Shown here: positions 48,351 to 61,048 of the stretch, in pieces
Position numbering within the stretch: position 1 is the first letter of the stretch
Layout: each line of letters opens with the position of its first letter
Source: Edaphochlamys debaryana
Taxonomy: Eukaryota > Chlorophyta > Chlorophyceae > Chlamydomonadales
DNA length: 64,000 bases
Assembly: GCA_016858145.1 (NCBI GenBank)
Contig: JAEHOE010000013.1
Span: 558,001 to 622,000 of the forward strand
Reading direction: 5' to 3'
The notes under the pieces: generated by a model
Seen by the model: only the letters and a program-made list of their open reading frames with translations
Databases searched by the model: none
What the model was told of the DNA's origin: nothing
Translations under genes and position numbers: made by a program

Positions 48351-49745
48351 AGGGCGCGTTGGAGCTTTCAGTCCTAGCGTGTTTGGAGAGAGGTGAGATT
48401 GGAGAGAGTTGCCGGGTCCCAAGGCTGGGCCGGGTGGTGCATCGACTGGTGCGAAAGCGGTGGGAGCGATTCGCATCCCCCATATGTACAAGTATGTTTC
48501 TTGCAAGGGGTCGCTGTCTGCGCCGGCATTCAGAGCGGGTGCCCGCCTTTGCGAACCCTGCGTGGGCGGTCTGAGTGACGTCTGGTACCGTAGCCGGCTC
48601 CCGCGTTCCTGTCGTCATGCGAACGAGCATACCTCGATCCCTGGGCTTGAAGAGCCTTCCTTCCAAGAGCGGCTTGCGTGCAGCGGTGAGCGCCTCCGCG
48701 CTTCAGACCCGATTGTGCATCATCTATGGAGTGCCCGCTGGGGATGCAACAGGCGCTATCTCAAGCATCTCTCGTTTTTGCCGTTCTGGGGCTGGGGCAT
48801 CGGTGGACCTCCTGTAGCATAAGCCAAATGCTTCGGCGGCTCGACTGCTACGGAGCTGTTTGTGTGGTTGGGGCCGGGGCTTGAGGTGTCACCAAAAGCC
48901 TTGGCTTCCAGCCCAGGGCACTTAAGCAGGCATTTAGGTGGAGCAGATAGTGCTGAGGTTTGAGTGGCGTAACCCAATCGTGACGGGCTTATGGTTCGTA
49001 GGGAACAAACTGCGGTGATGAGGTGCACGACTCGGGGTTATGGCAATGTGCAACCGGGGCTGGCCCACCAGCCGGCGATGCGACAGGGGGGAAGGGGGTC
49101 CCGAACTTTGTCCAGCTCCCGTCCGAACTTTTGTTACAGCGGTCTGACGCAGCCCCACGGCCTTCCCCGTGGGCTACCGCATGGTATGAAGTAAGTTCTG
49201 ACCCCTGGAGATGCCTGAGCACCACCGACGTGGTATTGTGGTCGAAAGGTGGCTCCGGGTGGCACATGTCGGCATGTCTGCGCGTGGGACACGTCACGAC
49301 CGACGCTGCCACGGCTACCAGGGGTTAAAAGCAAAGCGCAATGCAGCGCAGAGCACGATGGCATGCTTGCTTGGCGCCAGGCCTCTACCGCTACCAGGGG
49401 TCTGGGCGTGTTGCTTGTTCTGGCCGTAGCTCGTCATCAAGGAGGCCCAGCGCATGAACAGCTCGGATGCTTATGTTTTGACCGTGTACGGCAGTGTGTG
49501 CAGTGTACGGGAAGGGAGGGGGTGGGGAAAGGAGACACGGGAGACGAGTTACGCGAAAGGCAGGCCAGCACATGCAACAAGTGCACTGGCGAGCAACTAC
49601 CCGCAACCCTGCTCTTGCGAGCCGAGAAGCGATGTCACCTCACCAGGCAGCACAGCGAAGCCTTCCGAAACCGCTCAAAGCCGTCCGAAGCCTCCCACCC
49701 ACGAGTTGCCTGGGGCAGGTTACCTGAGCGTTCGGCTCGTACCCG
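48351..49745. other. Intergenic region containing a dispersed repeat
   Basis: 3' flank of the MBD gene and upstream side of the EGF/Ser-Pro protein. It holds dispersed repeat copy 2 (49101-49466). Missing 5' exons of the downstream gene may be here, but none could be recognised. Confidence 0.5.
49101..49466 (+). repeat. Dispersed repeat, copy 2
   Basis: Partner of 10731-11024, same orientation and same order of conserved blocks. It carries an extra ~70 bp between GACGCTGCCAC and TAGCTCGTCA. It ends about 280 bp before the first recognised exon of the EGF/Ser-Pro gene. Confidence 0.75.
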
Positions 49746-52700
49746 GTGGCTGAGTACAATAAGAACCCCTTCGTCTGGACTTCGGAAGTAGTCACCAAGG
49801 AGTCAGAGTTCTACCCCAGCGTAAGCCTCCTGTCGGTAGAGCCAGGTGGCTGCGTCACGTGGTCGTGGCAGCGGCCTATCTGGCTTCCCCCCATGCCCCC
49901 GCTCCACTCACCCTGCCCACTGGCTGCGGTACGCAGATGTACAACGAGCCGTGGGTTTACCCCATGTCGTACGGCCGCGCTCCGTACGTCGGTGAGCAAG
50001 ACGCCTCTCGTTGCCACGCGGCCGCGCGGAACCCCGTTTTGAGCTGACCTGGGATCCTTTGTGCCCGCTTCGATCCACGTCTGCCGCAGGTGGCGGACCC
50101 GGGGGCACCGCGTCGGGTCGCTACATGACTCTGGACAACGGTCAGGGAGCGTGGAGCGTCTTCACAGACATGCAGATCATCGAGTTTGAGGTGGGCTCAG
50201 CGAGGGGTGGAGGCCGCTGGGGACTGTCGATTCTTGCAGGCGTTGGGTTGAGTTTGCCTTGCACGCCACCCGTGCACCTGCATGCTGAGGAGCCTCCCCA
50301 CCCGTGTGCGCTCGTTCGTACAGGTGTACGGGTACTCCACGGGTAACGCCTGGTGCATCAAAAACCCATGCGGCGTGGGCAAGTGCAGCCTCACGGGCAG
50401 TGGCTACACCTGTGACTGCGGATACAACCGCACTGCCAGCGGATGGGGCGGGACAGGCAACTGGAATGGGGCAGTGGCTCAGCCTGGACTCTCTCCCTTC
50501 CACATGTCCCCTTTCTTCGTTGCTGACCCGAAACCCCTCTTTCCGTGCCGCCCGTGTCACCTGCAGCTCTACCCTGGCACGCTCCTTGAGACTTGTGAAC
50601 GTGAGCGCAAACTCGTGCATCCCCAATTACTCATCACGGATGGACAGATGGATGGTTAGTATGGACTGGTTTTTCCGCTGCTGCTGGTTTCCTGACTGCC
50701 TCCACCGCGTCCATTTCTATATTGCAGCGGTGGACATGTGCAAGACGGTGCTGCCGTGTGGTCCGAAGCCCAACACGGTGAGCGATGCAGGCGGGGTGTG
50801 GCTCTTGCGCTCTTGGCACGTCGTGCGTTGCCAAGTCGCTGCCAGGCAAGTCCATTGCTTGGACCTGCGTGTCCTGCCGTGCCCTGTGTTAGCCCAACCC
50901 CATCTATTGAGCCAACCAACCCGCCCTTCATCATTCCAACAGTGCACTATGGAGTACAACAAGGGCTCTGGCACACCCTTCAGCTGCACTTGTGAGTAGC
51001 GCAACCTGCTGCAATTGTGAAGATGCAGGCTCATTCACTTTCTTGCCAATTGCAGGCAATGTCGGAGAGGCGGTGTACTACGCTTACCCGGCAAGTTGTC
51101 ATCCTGGGTGTCATGAGGCTGTTGTTGTCTTCGATGGTTGACACCCTACTGACCCTACCTTGCGCTCCGTCCGGGAGCTGACGGAATGCTCCTCCAATGC
51201 CCTTGCCCCTACCCTTTCTCAGCACTACTGTGGCGCTGGCTTCGTCAAGGGGCCAGGTGCGCCGGGCAGCTGCCGCATTGACGGGCTTGCTTCGAGACTC
51301 AGCTCTGTGTCCTTGTCCCATGCCTGTTTACATGGTAAAGCCCTCGCCGCGCCCCTGCTGATCCCCCTCCCATGTGCCTGTCCCCCGCAGTGGATGGCAG
51401 CTTCAGCTACTGTCACCCGGATGCCCAGAACCCATGCGGCGAGGGCGGAACCTGCAACACCATCGCCACGGGTCCCACGAGCGCCTCGTACAGCTGGTGC
51501 GTGGGCCGTTGCTTGTCGGGGTCCAGGGCAGCGCACGGGTAGCCACTAGCATGTCCGAGCGTGATGAGCCGTGCCCACCAGCTTACGGGGTGGACCTCTC
51601 TTCCTCCGTTCACCTCTCCAACTCGCAGCAAGTGCGCGCACGGCTACACAGTCTACCGCCCCAACAACGGCGCGCAGGGCATTCTGACCCTGTCGGAGAC
51701 CTGCCTTGACGTGGATGAGTGAGGCGGGGGCCTACGCTCGTGCGGTCGGCGGGGAGCGCTTGCAAGCGCTCCAATTGGAGGGCGAGATGATCCCAGCCGT
51801 GTATGCGCATGCATGCGCTGACGCAGGGCCTGACTAGCCCTGCGCCGCCCCTTCCTCCCCGGCCCTGCCCCGCACCCACCCCCCCACCCACCCCCCCAGG
51901 TGCAAGATGCCCGCCTACCAGTCCAAGTGCGCCGCCGAGGGCAAGGTCTGCCGCAACCTGCCCGGCCGGTACGAGTGCGCCGGGCCCCCGCTGCCCGCCA
52001 GCCTGGCCTACAAGACCACCGCCTACTCGGCCGGCTTCACGAACGTCGAGGTGAGCCACACCAGAACACTTGCACCCGCCCTTCAGCACCCTTTGCCCTT
52101 GAAGGTCCTTCAGCAACCCTTTTTTCGCCGTCGCCGTCGGTCCAGCCCCATTCCATGCCTTGCCGAATCACGCCCACCCCCACCCCTCTCGCCCGCCCCC
52201 CGAAGCTGACGGTGGACGGCTCCGTGAGCCCTCAGGCCCTGGCGGACTTCGTGGCCAAGGTCAAGGCCGACATCTTAGCCGCATGGGGCATCCCCATCAG
52301 CCAGGTGCGACCTTCAACGACCGAGAGCGGCTGGCGGGGGACAGCCGGCATGCAGCCCTCACGAGCCTGCCTGCTGCATGCCCGTCCACGCGCCCTCGTC
52401 AGCCCTGACCTGCCCGCCGCCCCTGCCCCCCGACACCCCCTAACCCCGTCCTCCTGCCCACCCTCCGCCCCTCCCCTCCCCTCTCCACAGGTCAACTTCA
52501 ACTCCGTGGACGTCAACGGCAACCTCATCTCCGTCTCCCGCCACCGCCGCGCCATGCTCGAGGCCTTCCTCACCGACCCCCTGGGCGCCCACCAGACCCC
52601 CGTCGCGGACCAGCTTGAGCGCCCCGTGCACGCGCTAGCCCAGGCCGTCCCCTCCAACAGCAAGGGCGGCCGCGCGCTGCTGGCCAGGCTGGTCCGTGTG

Positions 52701-55210
52701 GGCGAGCCGCGTCACTCGGACACCAAGGAGCTCATCGCGATGCGCGCGCTTGACGAGGAGCTGTTAGAGGTGCTGACGTGGCAGGACAAGCTGCGGTCGC
52801 AGCTGGGCGACAGCGGCAGCGGCAGCACCGGCGCGACGCGGCGCGCGCTGGCGGCGGACTCGGTGGCGGTCGACTTCCAAGTGACTGAGGTGCGCCCACG
52901 TGCAGCGCGTTTGGGAAATGAAGTGTTACATGTTGTACGATAGCTAGCCACTCGTACGGTCGTGTCAGCCTTACCGTCCACGGCAACTGACAGTATCCTC
53001 GGGCCTCCCCGTCTCCCCCGCCTTTCCCTGCCTTCCCTCCCCACAGATCATCCAGGTGCCCAAGCCCCCCACGCGGCCTCCGCTGCCTCCGGGCCAGGTG
53101 GCGCCGCCCGACGTGCCCGCCTTCCCCCCGCTGCCACCCAAGGCCAACATCGACCCCCAGGCCCTGGCCGCCCAAACCGGTGCCACCCTCACACAGCTCC
53201 CCGACCTCCCCAACTCCCCGCCCTCGCCGCCCCGGGCCCCTCGCTCCCCCGCCACGCCCAACCCGCGCCCGCCCTGGCCCCCGCTGTCGCCCAGCATCCC
53301 CAACATCCCGCCGCGCCCCCCGATTGCCCCCGGCGTATCCGTCACCTTCCCGCTGCCCCCGCCCCACCCGTCGCCGTCCGCCCCCTTCACCCCCCAACTG
53401 CCGGCTCGGGCCTTCCCGCCTGGCATCCCCAGGTTCCCGCCCCGGCTGCCGCCCGGCGTGCAGGCGCCCCCGCCGCGTCCGCCTCGGCCTCCGAGCGTAA
53501 CCACCCCGTCGCCCTCCCCGTCGCCCTCCCCGTCGCGCTCCCCGTCACCCTCGCCCTCGCCCTCTCCGTCGCCCTCTCCCGCGGTCGTGTCGCCCCCACC
53601 ACCGACCGTCTCCGGCGTGCCCAACGCCCCGACCGTCATCATTTTGGCGAGCCCCCCGCCGCCATCCCCCATCTCCACCCCCTCCCCGTCCCCCTCTCCC
53701 ACCCCCTCCCCCACCTTCTCGCCCAGCCCCTCGCCCTCCCCCGCCGAGCCCTCCCCCTCCCCGGCCCCCTGGCCCTCGCCCGAGCCCTCTGACGGCTACG
53801 ACCCCCGCACCTACACCGCCACCCTCCCAGCCACCGATCTGGCCGTAGACTCCACCGGCGCCCCCACCGAGACCGCCGTCACCTCCCTCCTGGGCGACTT
53901 CCTCTCCAAGGCCGCCAAGGCCGCCGGCGTGCCCCGCGCCCGCCTCAGCCTCCGCCGCGTCCTCGCCGACGGCCTGCCGCTGCCCCTGCCCTCCGGCGAC
54001 GCCAGCGGCTCCGCCCCCGCCGCCGGCACCCAGCGCGTCACCATCTTTGTCGAGTTCGTGATCCTGGTCTCGCCCGGCGAGACGGCGCCGCGCGCCGGCA
54101 AGCTGTCGCGCGACACGGGCGCCGAGGTGAAGCGGCTGCCCACGCCGCCCAGCCCGCCCAAGCCCAAGCGCCAGCGCCGCCCGCGGCGCCCGCCCACGCC
54201 CGCCGCCAGCCCCCCCAGCACGCCCTCCACCACCACGGCCATGCACTGGGCCCTGGCCGCCCGCAGCTCCTCCCTCAACGGGACCGCCGACCGCGTCGTG
54301 GGCGAGCCGGGGCCGCTCAAGCTGGAGCGGACCGAGTGCAAGCCCACGTGGCCCAAGCTCGCCTGGGTGGCGGACCGACGGGTGAGGGCCGGGCGCGTTG
54401 GGCTGAGTTGAGCTGTGTGGCAGGGCCGAGGGGCTAGGGAGCGGGAGCTGTCGTAAGCACACAACTTTCCTATCCTCGATGGGTTCAACCCTCTCGCTTT
54501 AGTGCGCTTCCTCGCACCTGACCACCCTTCACCCTGCCCTGCCCTGCCCTGTCCCCTGTAGGTCGAGGAGCGCTGGCTGGTGGCCGACTTTGCCAACGAC
54601 ACAGTGGCGGCTCCCAGGGGCGCTGCCGTGGCCTCGGTGGGCGTGTACCTGCTGAGCCTGGGCTCCCTGGAGCCGCCCCTCACCGCCATCACTCTGCTGG
54701 TGGTGCCCGAGGGACAGGTGGGGCTGCGAGGTTGGGGTTGGTAGTGCGGAACCTGCGGATAGGGGCTCGGGCCCTCCGGAAGGAGAGAGAGGGCGGGCGG
54801 GGGCGGGACTGCGGCTGGAAATGCGGATGGTGGGATAGGCGCGCCGAACAAGGAGCGGGGACGTGCAAGGAGCGGACCGCTGTGGGCTCTCGTGAACCGT
54901 AGTCGCGATGGTCCCATCAGCGCCTGGCCTGACTTCCATATTTACCCTGCGCGCGCCTGTTGCATGCCCCTCCTACCCCGTGCAGACCGAGCCCCGCATG
55001 GTGCCGGTCACCGTGGAGGGCACTCAGCTGGTGTGCCCCGGCGTCACCCGCTTCGCGGTGTCGTCGGCCAACGCTTCGGGCGTGCTGACCAAGGCTCAGT
55101 TTAACAAGGCCTCCGTGGTCGGCGCCCGCATCGACGTCAACGGCGCTCGCGTCGGCGGCAACCCCGCGGTGCCGTTCGTCGCGGCGGTGGGTTTGGAGGT
55201 CAGGCTGTGA
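49746..55210 (+). CDS. EGF-module and Ser-Pro-rich extracellular glycoprotein (HRGP-like), 5' end unresolved
   Basis: Seventeen exons chain in phase: 49746-49820, 49937-49991, 50090-50190, 50324-50473, 50567-50600, 50728-50777, 50943-50991, 51056-51090, 51223-51256, 51391-51496, 51629-51718, 51900-52050, 52206-52304, 52491-52889, 53047-54381, 54562-54717, 54986-55210. Small exons encode Cys-rich EGF-like modules (NAWCIKNPCGVGKCSLTG, VDMCKTVLPCGPKPNTCTM, YCHPDAQNPCGEGGTCN, CLDVDECKMPAY). Exons 13-14 encode an alpha/beta module (VSPQALADFVAKVKADILAA ... VNFNSVDVNG); a related one follows the long Pro-rich stretch in exon 15 (ETAVTSLLGDFLSKAAKAAG). The centre of exon 15 is a (Ser-Pro)n and PPxP rod typical of algal cell-wall hydroxyproline-rich glycoproteins and pherophorins. 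Expected place: secreted, cell wall or matrix. No signal peptide or ATG is found at the 5' end, so upstream exons are missing or lost. The intron after exon 8 is GC-AG; the exon 4 donor is weak and uncertain. Confidence 0.72.
53500..53790 (+). repeat. Ser-Pro-encoding repeat within the HRGP-like gene
   Basis: CCGTCGCCCTC / CCCTCGCCCTC hexamer-type units, encoding (SP)n runs at about 53500-53580 and 53680-53790, separated by a short non-repetitive stretch (PTVSGVPNAPTVIILAS). Confidence 0.85.
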
Positions 55211-57440
55211 GGGAGAGCCCTGTGCTAAAATTGCAAGTTGGAGATGTATTCATTAGGGCCTTATGATTGCACGATGTGGGTTGTGATGCGAAACTGAGTG
55301 TTAGAGGGGGGGCAGTTAGCAAGGGGATAAGATCATGTGATGCCGTCCAGCAAAGTCAGCGCTTGTGGCAACACACGCTACGTGTGTGTGTACCTTTGGG
55401 ATGGCCAGGGTCGATTGTTGTAACACTTAGCCTGTCGCACTCTGTCTCTAAATAATTGAAGCCATAGCTGTTGTGGAATGTCCCTACCCGTGATGCTGCG
55501 GTCCAAGCCATCGCCGCCTAAAAGCAAGCCCCCGCGCAAGCACGGGCCCCCTATCCATTGCTTTCCATTCTTCTTGCGCACGGAGGGCTGATGCATGCCT
55601 CCCAGGATCTCTCTGTCTTGGGATGCCTGTAAGGGCAAGGAGCGGGGAGGATGCGTGGGTACTAGGCTCTGCCATGTCATGGGATGACCCTCCCTCATTG
55701 CCATTCTTGGGACAGCGTATAGCACTGGCGGGGAGGGAGCTGGTTGAGCTTTGGCTCCGGTCTGCGGCTGTGAGTGGTTCTTTGTGCCACACCCGGCTCA
55801 TGGGGGCCTGACGCCCCGGGGGCCCGGGCAGGTGCCAACGCCGGATTTACACATGCCGGCCATCATCTGGGTGGGGCTGGCGCATGAAGCATAGTCGTTT
55901 CGATGGCTCACGCATGCGTCATGCGGGTTGCATGCCCGTCGAAGGCGTTTTGGGCCAGAGCGGGATGGTGGCTGAGTGTGGGTGATTGATGAGCCTTCTT
56001 CCGGGTCAGGCGTCGCAGGCACTGCAGCTGGCAGCTTAGAGGTGGCGACGCACTGGTGCATATACTGGCAGTGGAGTCTGGAGTGGAGTCGAAGGATAGG
56101 TGATAGGGTGCTACGATCGAGGCGGCCCACGTGCTGCTCAGCCGAGTTGTCTAGGCAGTTGACATCGGACGGTTGAGAGAGGCTCCTCCTACTGAGCATA
56201 GACATCGAACATGCATAGCACTGTACAGGTGCCTGCAGATCGCAGGCCGCGCCGCAGCAACCTTCGCGTTAATGATTTGGGAAGTCTCTGGCTCTCTGCT
56301 GCTTGAAGCCACGGGTCTGGCTCAAGGTGCTTCCACGAACGCACCGTTCCCAGCCTCTCCAGTAGAGATTTAGAGTTTTGAACACATTGTACGCGGGAGG
56401 GGGCTCGTTGTCTCGGGCGTTGTACACGCAATGCCAGCTTGCACCTTGCCGCTACCGACGTGCGTGCAAGCAGACTGGCCCTACATTCACACAGCCAGGT
56501 GATCCTCTATCCCCGATACAAGCACGCCACAGAACCCAAGCTAGTGCGAGTACAGTGCCCAACCCAACACATCTGCATCCTGCTCCGTCCGTTCTTCCAT
56601 GGCCGGACAGAACAAGGGATCCGCCTGCAGTCGGAGCCCTTCGGGCGCCACTGCCCAACCCCCGTCCGACCATCATCATTCCGGTTCAGTCACGCGCATG
56701 TTCGTCACAGGAAAGAGCGATAAGCCAACACGAGCGTTCAAACATGACTTGCCTAGCTCCAGATGTGTCTGCCTCTGGCCCAGGACTATTCCTTGAGGCC
56801 TCGAAAGCGGGGACATTGCCCAGCCCGCCTCGACCACACGGACGAGTGCGGTCTTTACTGAGCGCCTTCACGCCACCCTAGCTAAGCCCTATCGGCCAGC
56901 AGGCCCTGCTCACAGCTCGCCGCTGGGTTCCATGCTCTCAGGTTCGTGTTGCCTGTCAGACAAGGTGCGATGAGCACTGGCCCCGTGTAGACCCTTGTGC
57001 TGAGACCGGCTCCGGCCCCGATGCCCAGGCGGCTTCAGGCTGCTGGACACAGCACAGCCCGCACGCCTCCGTCTCAAAGGCCAAAGCGCCCCAAGCTTCG
57101 TGTCCGTAAGCCACAAGCACCTCAGGTCCGAAGGCTCCGATGAGCGCTCGCCCCTCGCAAGCTCAGACCCGGAAGCCTCTGCCTGCAACGGCCCTAGACG
57201 GCCTCAGCGCCCAAAGCCCCAGGCCCGGAGGCACCGGCCGCTGGACCCTCACGCACATGCTCCCCCTAAGCCACAGGCCCCAGGCTCAGGCCCGGAAGCC
57301 CAGGCGGGGCAACAGCCCCTTAAGCTCCGATGCGTCCTCCGGCTTCCCTGGGGGGCGGCGGGCAACAGAGAACGGAAACGGGAACGTGGCAGCAGGCGTT
57401 AGCGCGCCAGGCTGCCCAGACCGCTGCGAACACGTGCATA
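55211..57440. other. Intergenic region between convergent genes
   Basis: 3' flanks of the HRGP-like gene (+) and the helical-protein gene (-). A TGTAA string, the usual green-algal poly(A) signal, lies at 55429-55433 on the plus strand. At 57050-57310 there are loose CAGGCCCGGAAGCC-like repetitions. No exon chain recognised. Confidence 0.45.
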
Positions 57441-60169
57441 CTACGGACTGCAACCGCTTCCCCTAGTCCCATGTGCCCGCAGTCCGCTCCGCCGGGCTGC
57501 CCTGCCGGCCTGCTCCCCTGGCCTGCCCCCGTGCCCTTCCCGCCCTGCCCACCCACCCTTCTCCAGAAGCGACACCACCGCCGCCACCTGTGCGGGCCCC
57601 GCCAGCGGCTCCGCGCCGTACTGCGCCGTCAAGGCCAGCAGCGCCGCCGCCGCCCGGCCGTCGCCCAGCCCCACGGCCGCCGCCACTGCCGCCGCCGCCG
57701 CCTCGGCGCTCGGCTCCATGCCGTGCTCCCACACGCTCTCCCACAGCTCCAGCAGGGGGGCCGCGGAGCCCAGCCGCTGGCACTCCTGAGGGCCCCGGGG
57801 CACGCGCGCACGTACACGGTGTTAGGAACGCGGTCATGCACGGCAGCTGTCACGCTAGCCACCTTCCGTGTGGTTAGCACCTCGAGAGCAGAGAGTAAGG
57901 TGCTGAGTCTGTGCTCCAGTGCTACAGAACTGCGCTCCAGGCATGTGTATAACCCCACACACCAATCCACCCAACAACCTGAGCTAGTGCTGCGACCCTC
58001 GTAAGCCTGTGTCCCCCCCCATCCCCCCTGTGCCCCCCCCCACCTGCACGACCACGGCGTGGAGGGAGCCCTGCGCTGCCTCGTGGGACCCCAGCTTGGC
58101 GCCGGCCTGGAGACACGGGGGGGTGGGCACGTGCGGGGCGGGTGAGGCCGCGCGTGCGTGAAAGAGCTTGGGAGGCAAGGGAGTCGATGGCCAGCGCGGC
58201 CCTCTGCCCCTGCCCCTCCCCCTTTCTGCCCCTGCGCTGCTATGCTTTTCTCCTGCCACCTGACCCTGCTCCCCAGCCCTCCCCGTCCCCCTGCGCCTCA
58301 CATGCCCCTTAACCCGTCCCGCCCGCCCTCACCATTCCCGTAACCCCCTCCACACACAACCACCTTCCGACCGGCCGGCTAGTCACCGCGCCTACGCTTC
58401 CGTCGGCTCAGTCGAGCAGCCATTCACAACCACCTTCCCCCACGTGCCCCTCTCCGCTCCCGCCCTCTCACCCTTCGCCACCCCCCCCCCCACACACACC
58501 TGCGCCAGGTGGTTGAGCCGCAGCGCCCCCAGCGCCTGCGCCAGGGCCGCGGGGCTGCCCGCCTTGCGCAGCAGCGGGGCCAGGTGGGCGGACGGGTCTG
58601 CGTACGAAGGGGCGGATGGCAGACCGGGGGATGGGGTTTGAAGAGGGTCGGACGGGGTCCGTTGAGGGGCGGGCAAGGTGGGAGACTAGGGCTTGCGTTG
58701 GCCCAGGCATCATGGCCGACAGCTGTGTGGACCGGAGCGCTCTGTGACGACATGCGTCCACCGCAGCTGAGCCCAGAGAGCAGGGGCTACCAAGCCTTGG
58801 AAGCGTTTCAACGCGGGGTGCCGGGCTCCGTACCGAGCAGGATGCCCGCCTTCAGGAGGCTGGTCATGGACTCCAGGGCCGCCTCAAAAGACGTCCCCGT
58901 GCCAGTGGCCGCCGCAAGCGCTGCTGCGCCATTATCTGCAGCGGTTAACAACGGGAACGGGGTTACAAGAGAAGGTAGGAAGGGAGGGACTTCGCCGCGA
59001 AGGACTCCCGCCGGTATGAAGTTGCATGCCGCTGCGCTTCCCTCGCTGTTGCGGAGCAGCCGTGCTACACCGGTAGCATAGCCGAGTCCAGCCGCTGTGC
59101 AAGTGCAAGAGCTACGGCAGGCCCCGTCCTGCAGTCGGTCTGTCGTACTATCGTACACAGCGCTCACCGGCGGGAGGAACGGGCAGGGCTTCTGCCTCCG
59201 CCAGGGCCGCCTGTGCCCGCGAGCTCCCCTCGTAGCCCTTCGCCTCCGCCGCCTTTGCCTCCGCCAGCAGCTCCTCGCGCCGCCTCACCAGCCGCGCCCG
59301 CCGACGGCGAAACGCCTCCTGCGATGTTGAGCAGGACGGAGGTTGAGTACGCGGGACACCGCTGATGCGCTGCACCGAGAGCGAGCGCTGCGGCTCGTGC
59401 GACGTGCGTGGGTGCGAAAGCGGAACACCGCTGATGTGCTCTGCACTGAGGAGCCAGCGACGCCACGTGTGCACACATTGGCTGCCACTTAGTCAACATG
59501 GCGGTTACGCGGGGTTACGTTCTGACCCGTGCACCGTCTCACAGCTCCGCAGCCAAGGCAGGCGGGAGACCTGGTGGCCCGTCGTCTCCCAATGTGCAAA
59601 CATCCCACCTCTAGGTCGCCGAGTTCCAGCGGCAGGGCCGCCCAGTCTGCTGGAGGCCCTCGGCGGGGCCCGGTCGCCGCGGGCGAAGCCCCTGCCGCTC
59701 CGGTGGCCCCTGTCGCCTTGGGCTTGGAGGCAACTGCCTTTTTGGAGCCTCCCGACGCACTCCGCGTCAACTGGAGGCTTGCCGGGTTCACGACCGGCAC
59801 GCTGATGCGCCATGCGGGTCCCATCCATATAGGGGCGGTGACTCTTCCGCTGCTCGGAGTTGTTCTCGTCGAGCATGCCGGGCTGATGGAGGCAGCGTGC
59901 AATGAGCTAGACGACGCCCGGTCCGTCGACGCGTGCGACGCAGCAACACGGCGATGGGGCGTGAAGCCCCCGGCGCCAAGTAATGCCCCAGGTCCGTGCG
60001 CCAGACCAGGAGCGATAGGAACGTCTAGGTCGCCTGCGTGGCAGGCGACCGCCACTGTCGCCGCGGCGATGGCTTCTTCCGCGCTCGATTTCGAGCAAAG
60101 CGAGACGCGCCCGTGTTGTGACAGTGGCCCTGAGAGCCGACCTAAAGCTGACCCTAGCGCACGCAGCAT
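57441..60169 (-). CDS. Unrecognised helical protein with probable organelle-targeting N-terminus
   Basis: Minus strand, six exons in phase: 59609-60169, 59168-59318, 58834-58935, 58500-58597, 58044-58106, 57441-57785; about 439 residues. The N-terminus (MLRALGSALGRLSGPLSQHG) is Arg/Ser/Leu-rich without acids, as in mitochondrial or plastid presequences. Next comes a long low-complexity region, then a basic helix (AFRRRRARLVRRREELLAEA) and several Ala/Leu-rich helices (FEAALESMTSLLKAGILLG, HLAPLLRKAGSPAALAQALG, LLELWESVWEHGMEPSAEAA, GDGRAAAALLALTAQYGAEP). The last two have the helix-turn-helix rhythm of pentatricopeptide-like repeats (...G.EP..), so an organellar RNA-binding role is possible but unproven. 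I do not recognise the family. The C-terminus is uncertain: a GTGGGT after LLEKG could be a donor to a further exon; the coordinates given read through to the TAG at 57441. Confidence 0.55.
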
Positions 60170-61048
60170 TCTGGCGTGGCGTGGTGACCAGGTGATGGGA
60201 GGCGTTATCCGTTTGCCTGCAAGTATACCAGGTACGCTTCAAGCTATGACGATCATGGATACTGTGCAGCGGCAACAAGCTGTTCGGGCTCTCTGTACCC
60301 GCGTCCATGCAGGCATGGGCCGGCGCGTCGGTGCCACGGCGGACGGAGCACCGCGCACCGTGCACCAAGCCATACAGCGTACCTTATTGCTGCAACCTTC
60401 TACTCCACGCACGATTGACAGCAGAACGCGAAAGACAGTACCTTCGACAAACGCCCCCGACTCCCCTCTCCTTTCGCCGTGTTTCGCTTACCTGTCCCCA
60501 GCCATCCACTGAGTACTTATAGCCATATCGCCAACATCGTATCGGGGGCTCTTGCGTGAGGGCGCAAACTGGACATTCGGTCAACGCGGTGGACCCCGCC
60601 GCTGTTCTCCTTCATTCTCCTTCACCAGCACTGCTCGCCGACTGACTTGGGTGCTAGACGAGCACTTGAAAGCAAGGGAACCCATCTTAGGTGGGTACAG
60701 CGTGGTGGAAGGTCTGGGCATGGCGCGGCTTCCAGCTGCTCTCTGCAGCCCGACGCGGTAGTTCCCAGCCGCGTTCCTGCACGTAGTGCCCCTGTTGTGG
60801 GTGACGCAACGCAGCGACCAATGTTAAGGTGCTGCTTGCCGCGGGGACAAGGGGTTTCGTGCCGAAACGGGATTCCTCTGGTTCACCACCCAGCCGACCT
60901 GATACGAAACTTCCCTCCGGAGGGACGTTTCTGCGCTCTCAGCTCCCACATGAATGCCTCTCAGCTCCCTGAGCCCTCAACTCCCTCTCTGGCGCCCAGG
61001 TGTTGAACGGGCCGCCACTTGCTTCCACCAATCCTGTTGGTGCCAGCC
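60170..61048. other. Divergent intergenic region
   Basis: Upstream of the helical-protein gene (-) and the USP gene (+). No repeats, RNA genes or exons recognised. Confidence 0.5.

Noticed and set aside
50567..50655. Alternative reading of the HRGP-like exon 5 (SLRLVNVSANSCIPNYSS) running to a GTTAGT donor
   Set aside because: It ends in the wrong phase for the next exon (VDMCKTVLPCG); the GTGAGC donor at 50601 gives the right phase and supplies the sixth EGF Cys (ETC). Not fully excluded.
53811..54917. Minus-strand open frame of several hundred codons opposite the HRGP-like gene
   Set aside because: Shadow of the Pro/Ser-rich plus-strand exons; it crosses plus-strand introns without any sign of its own structure.
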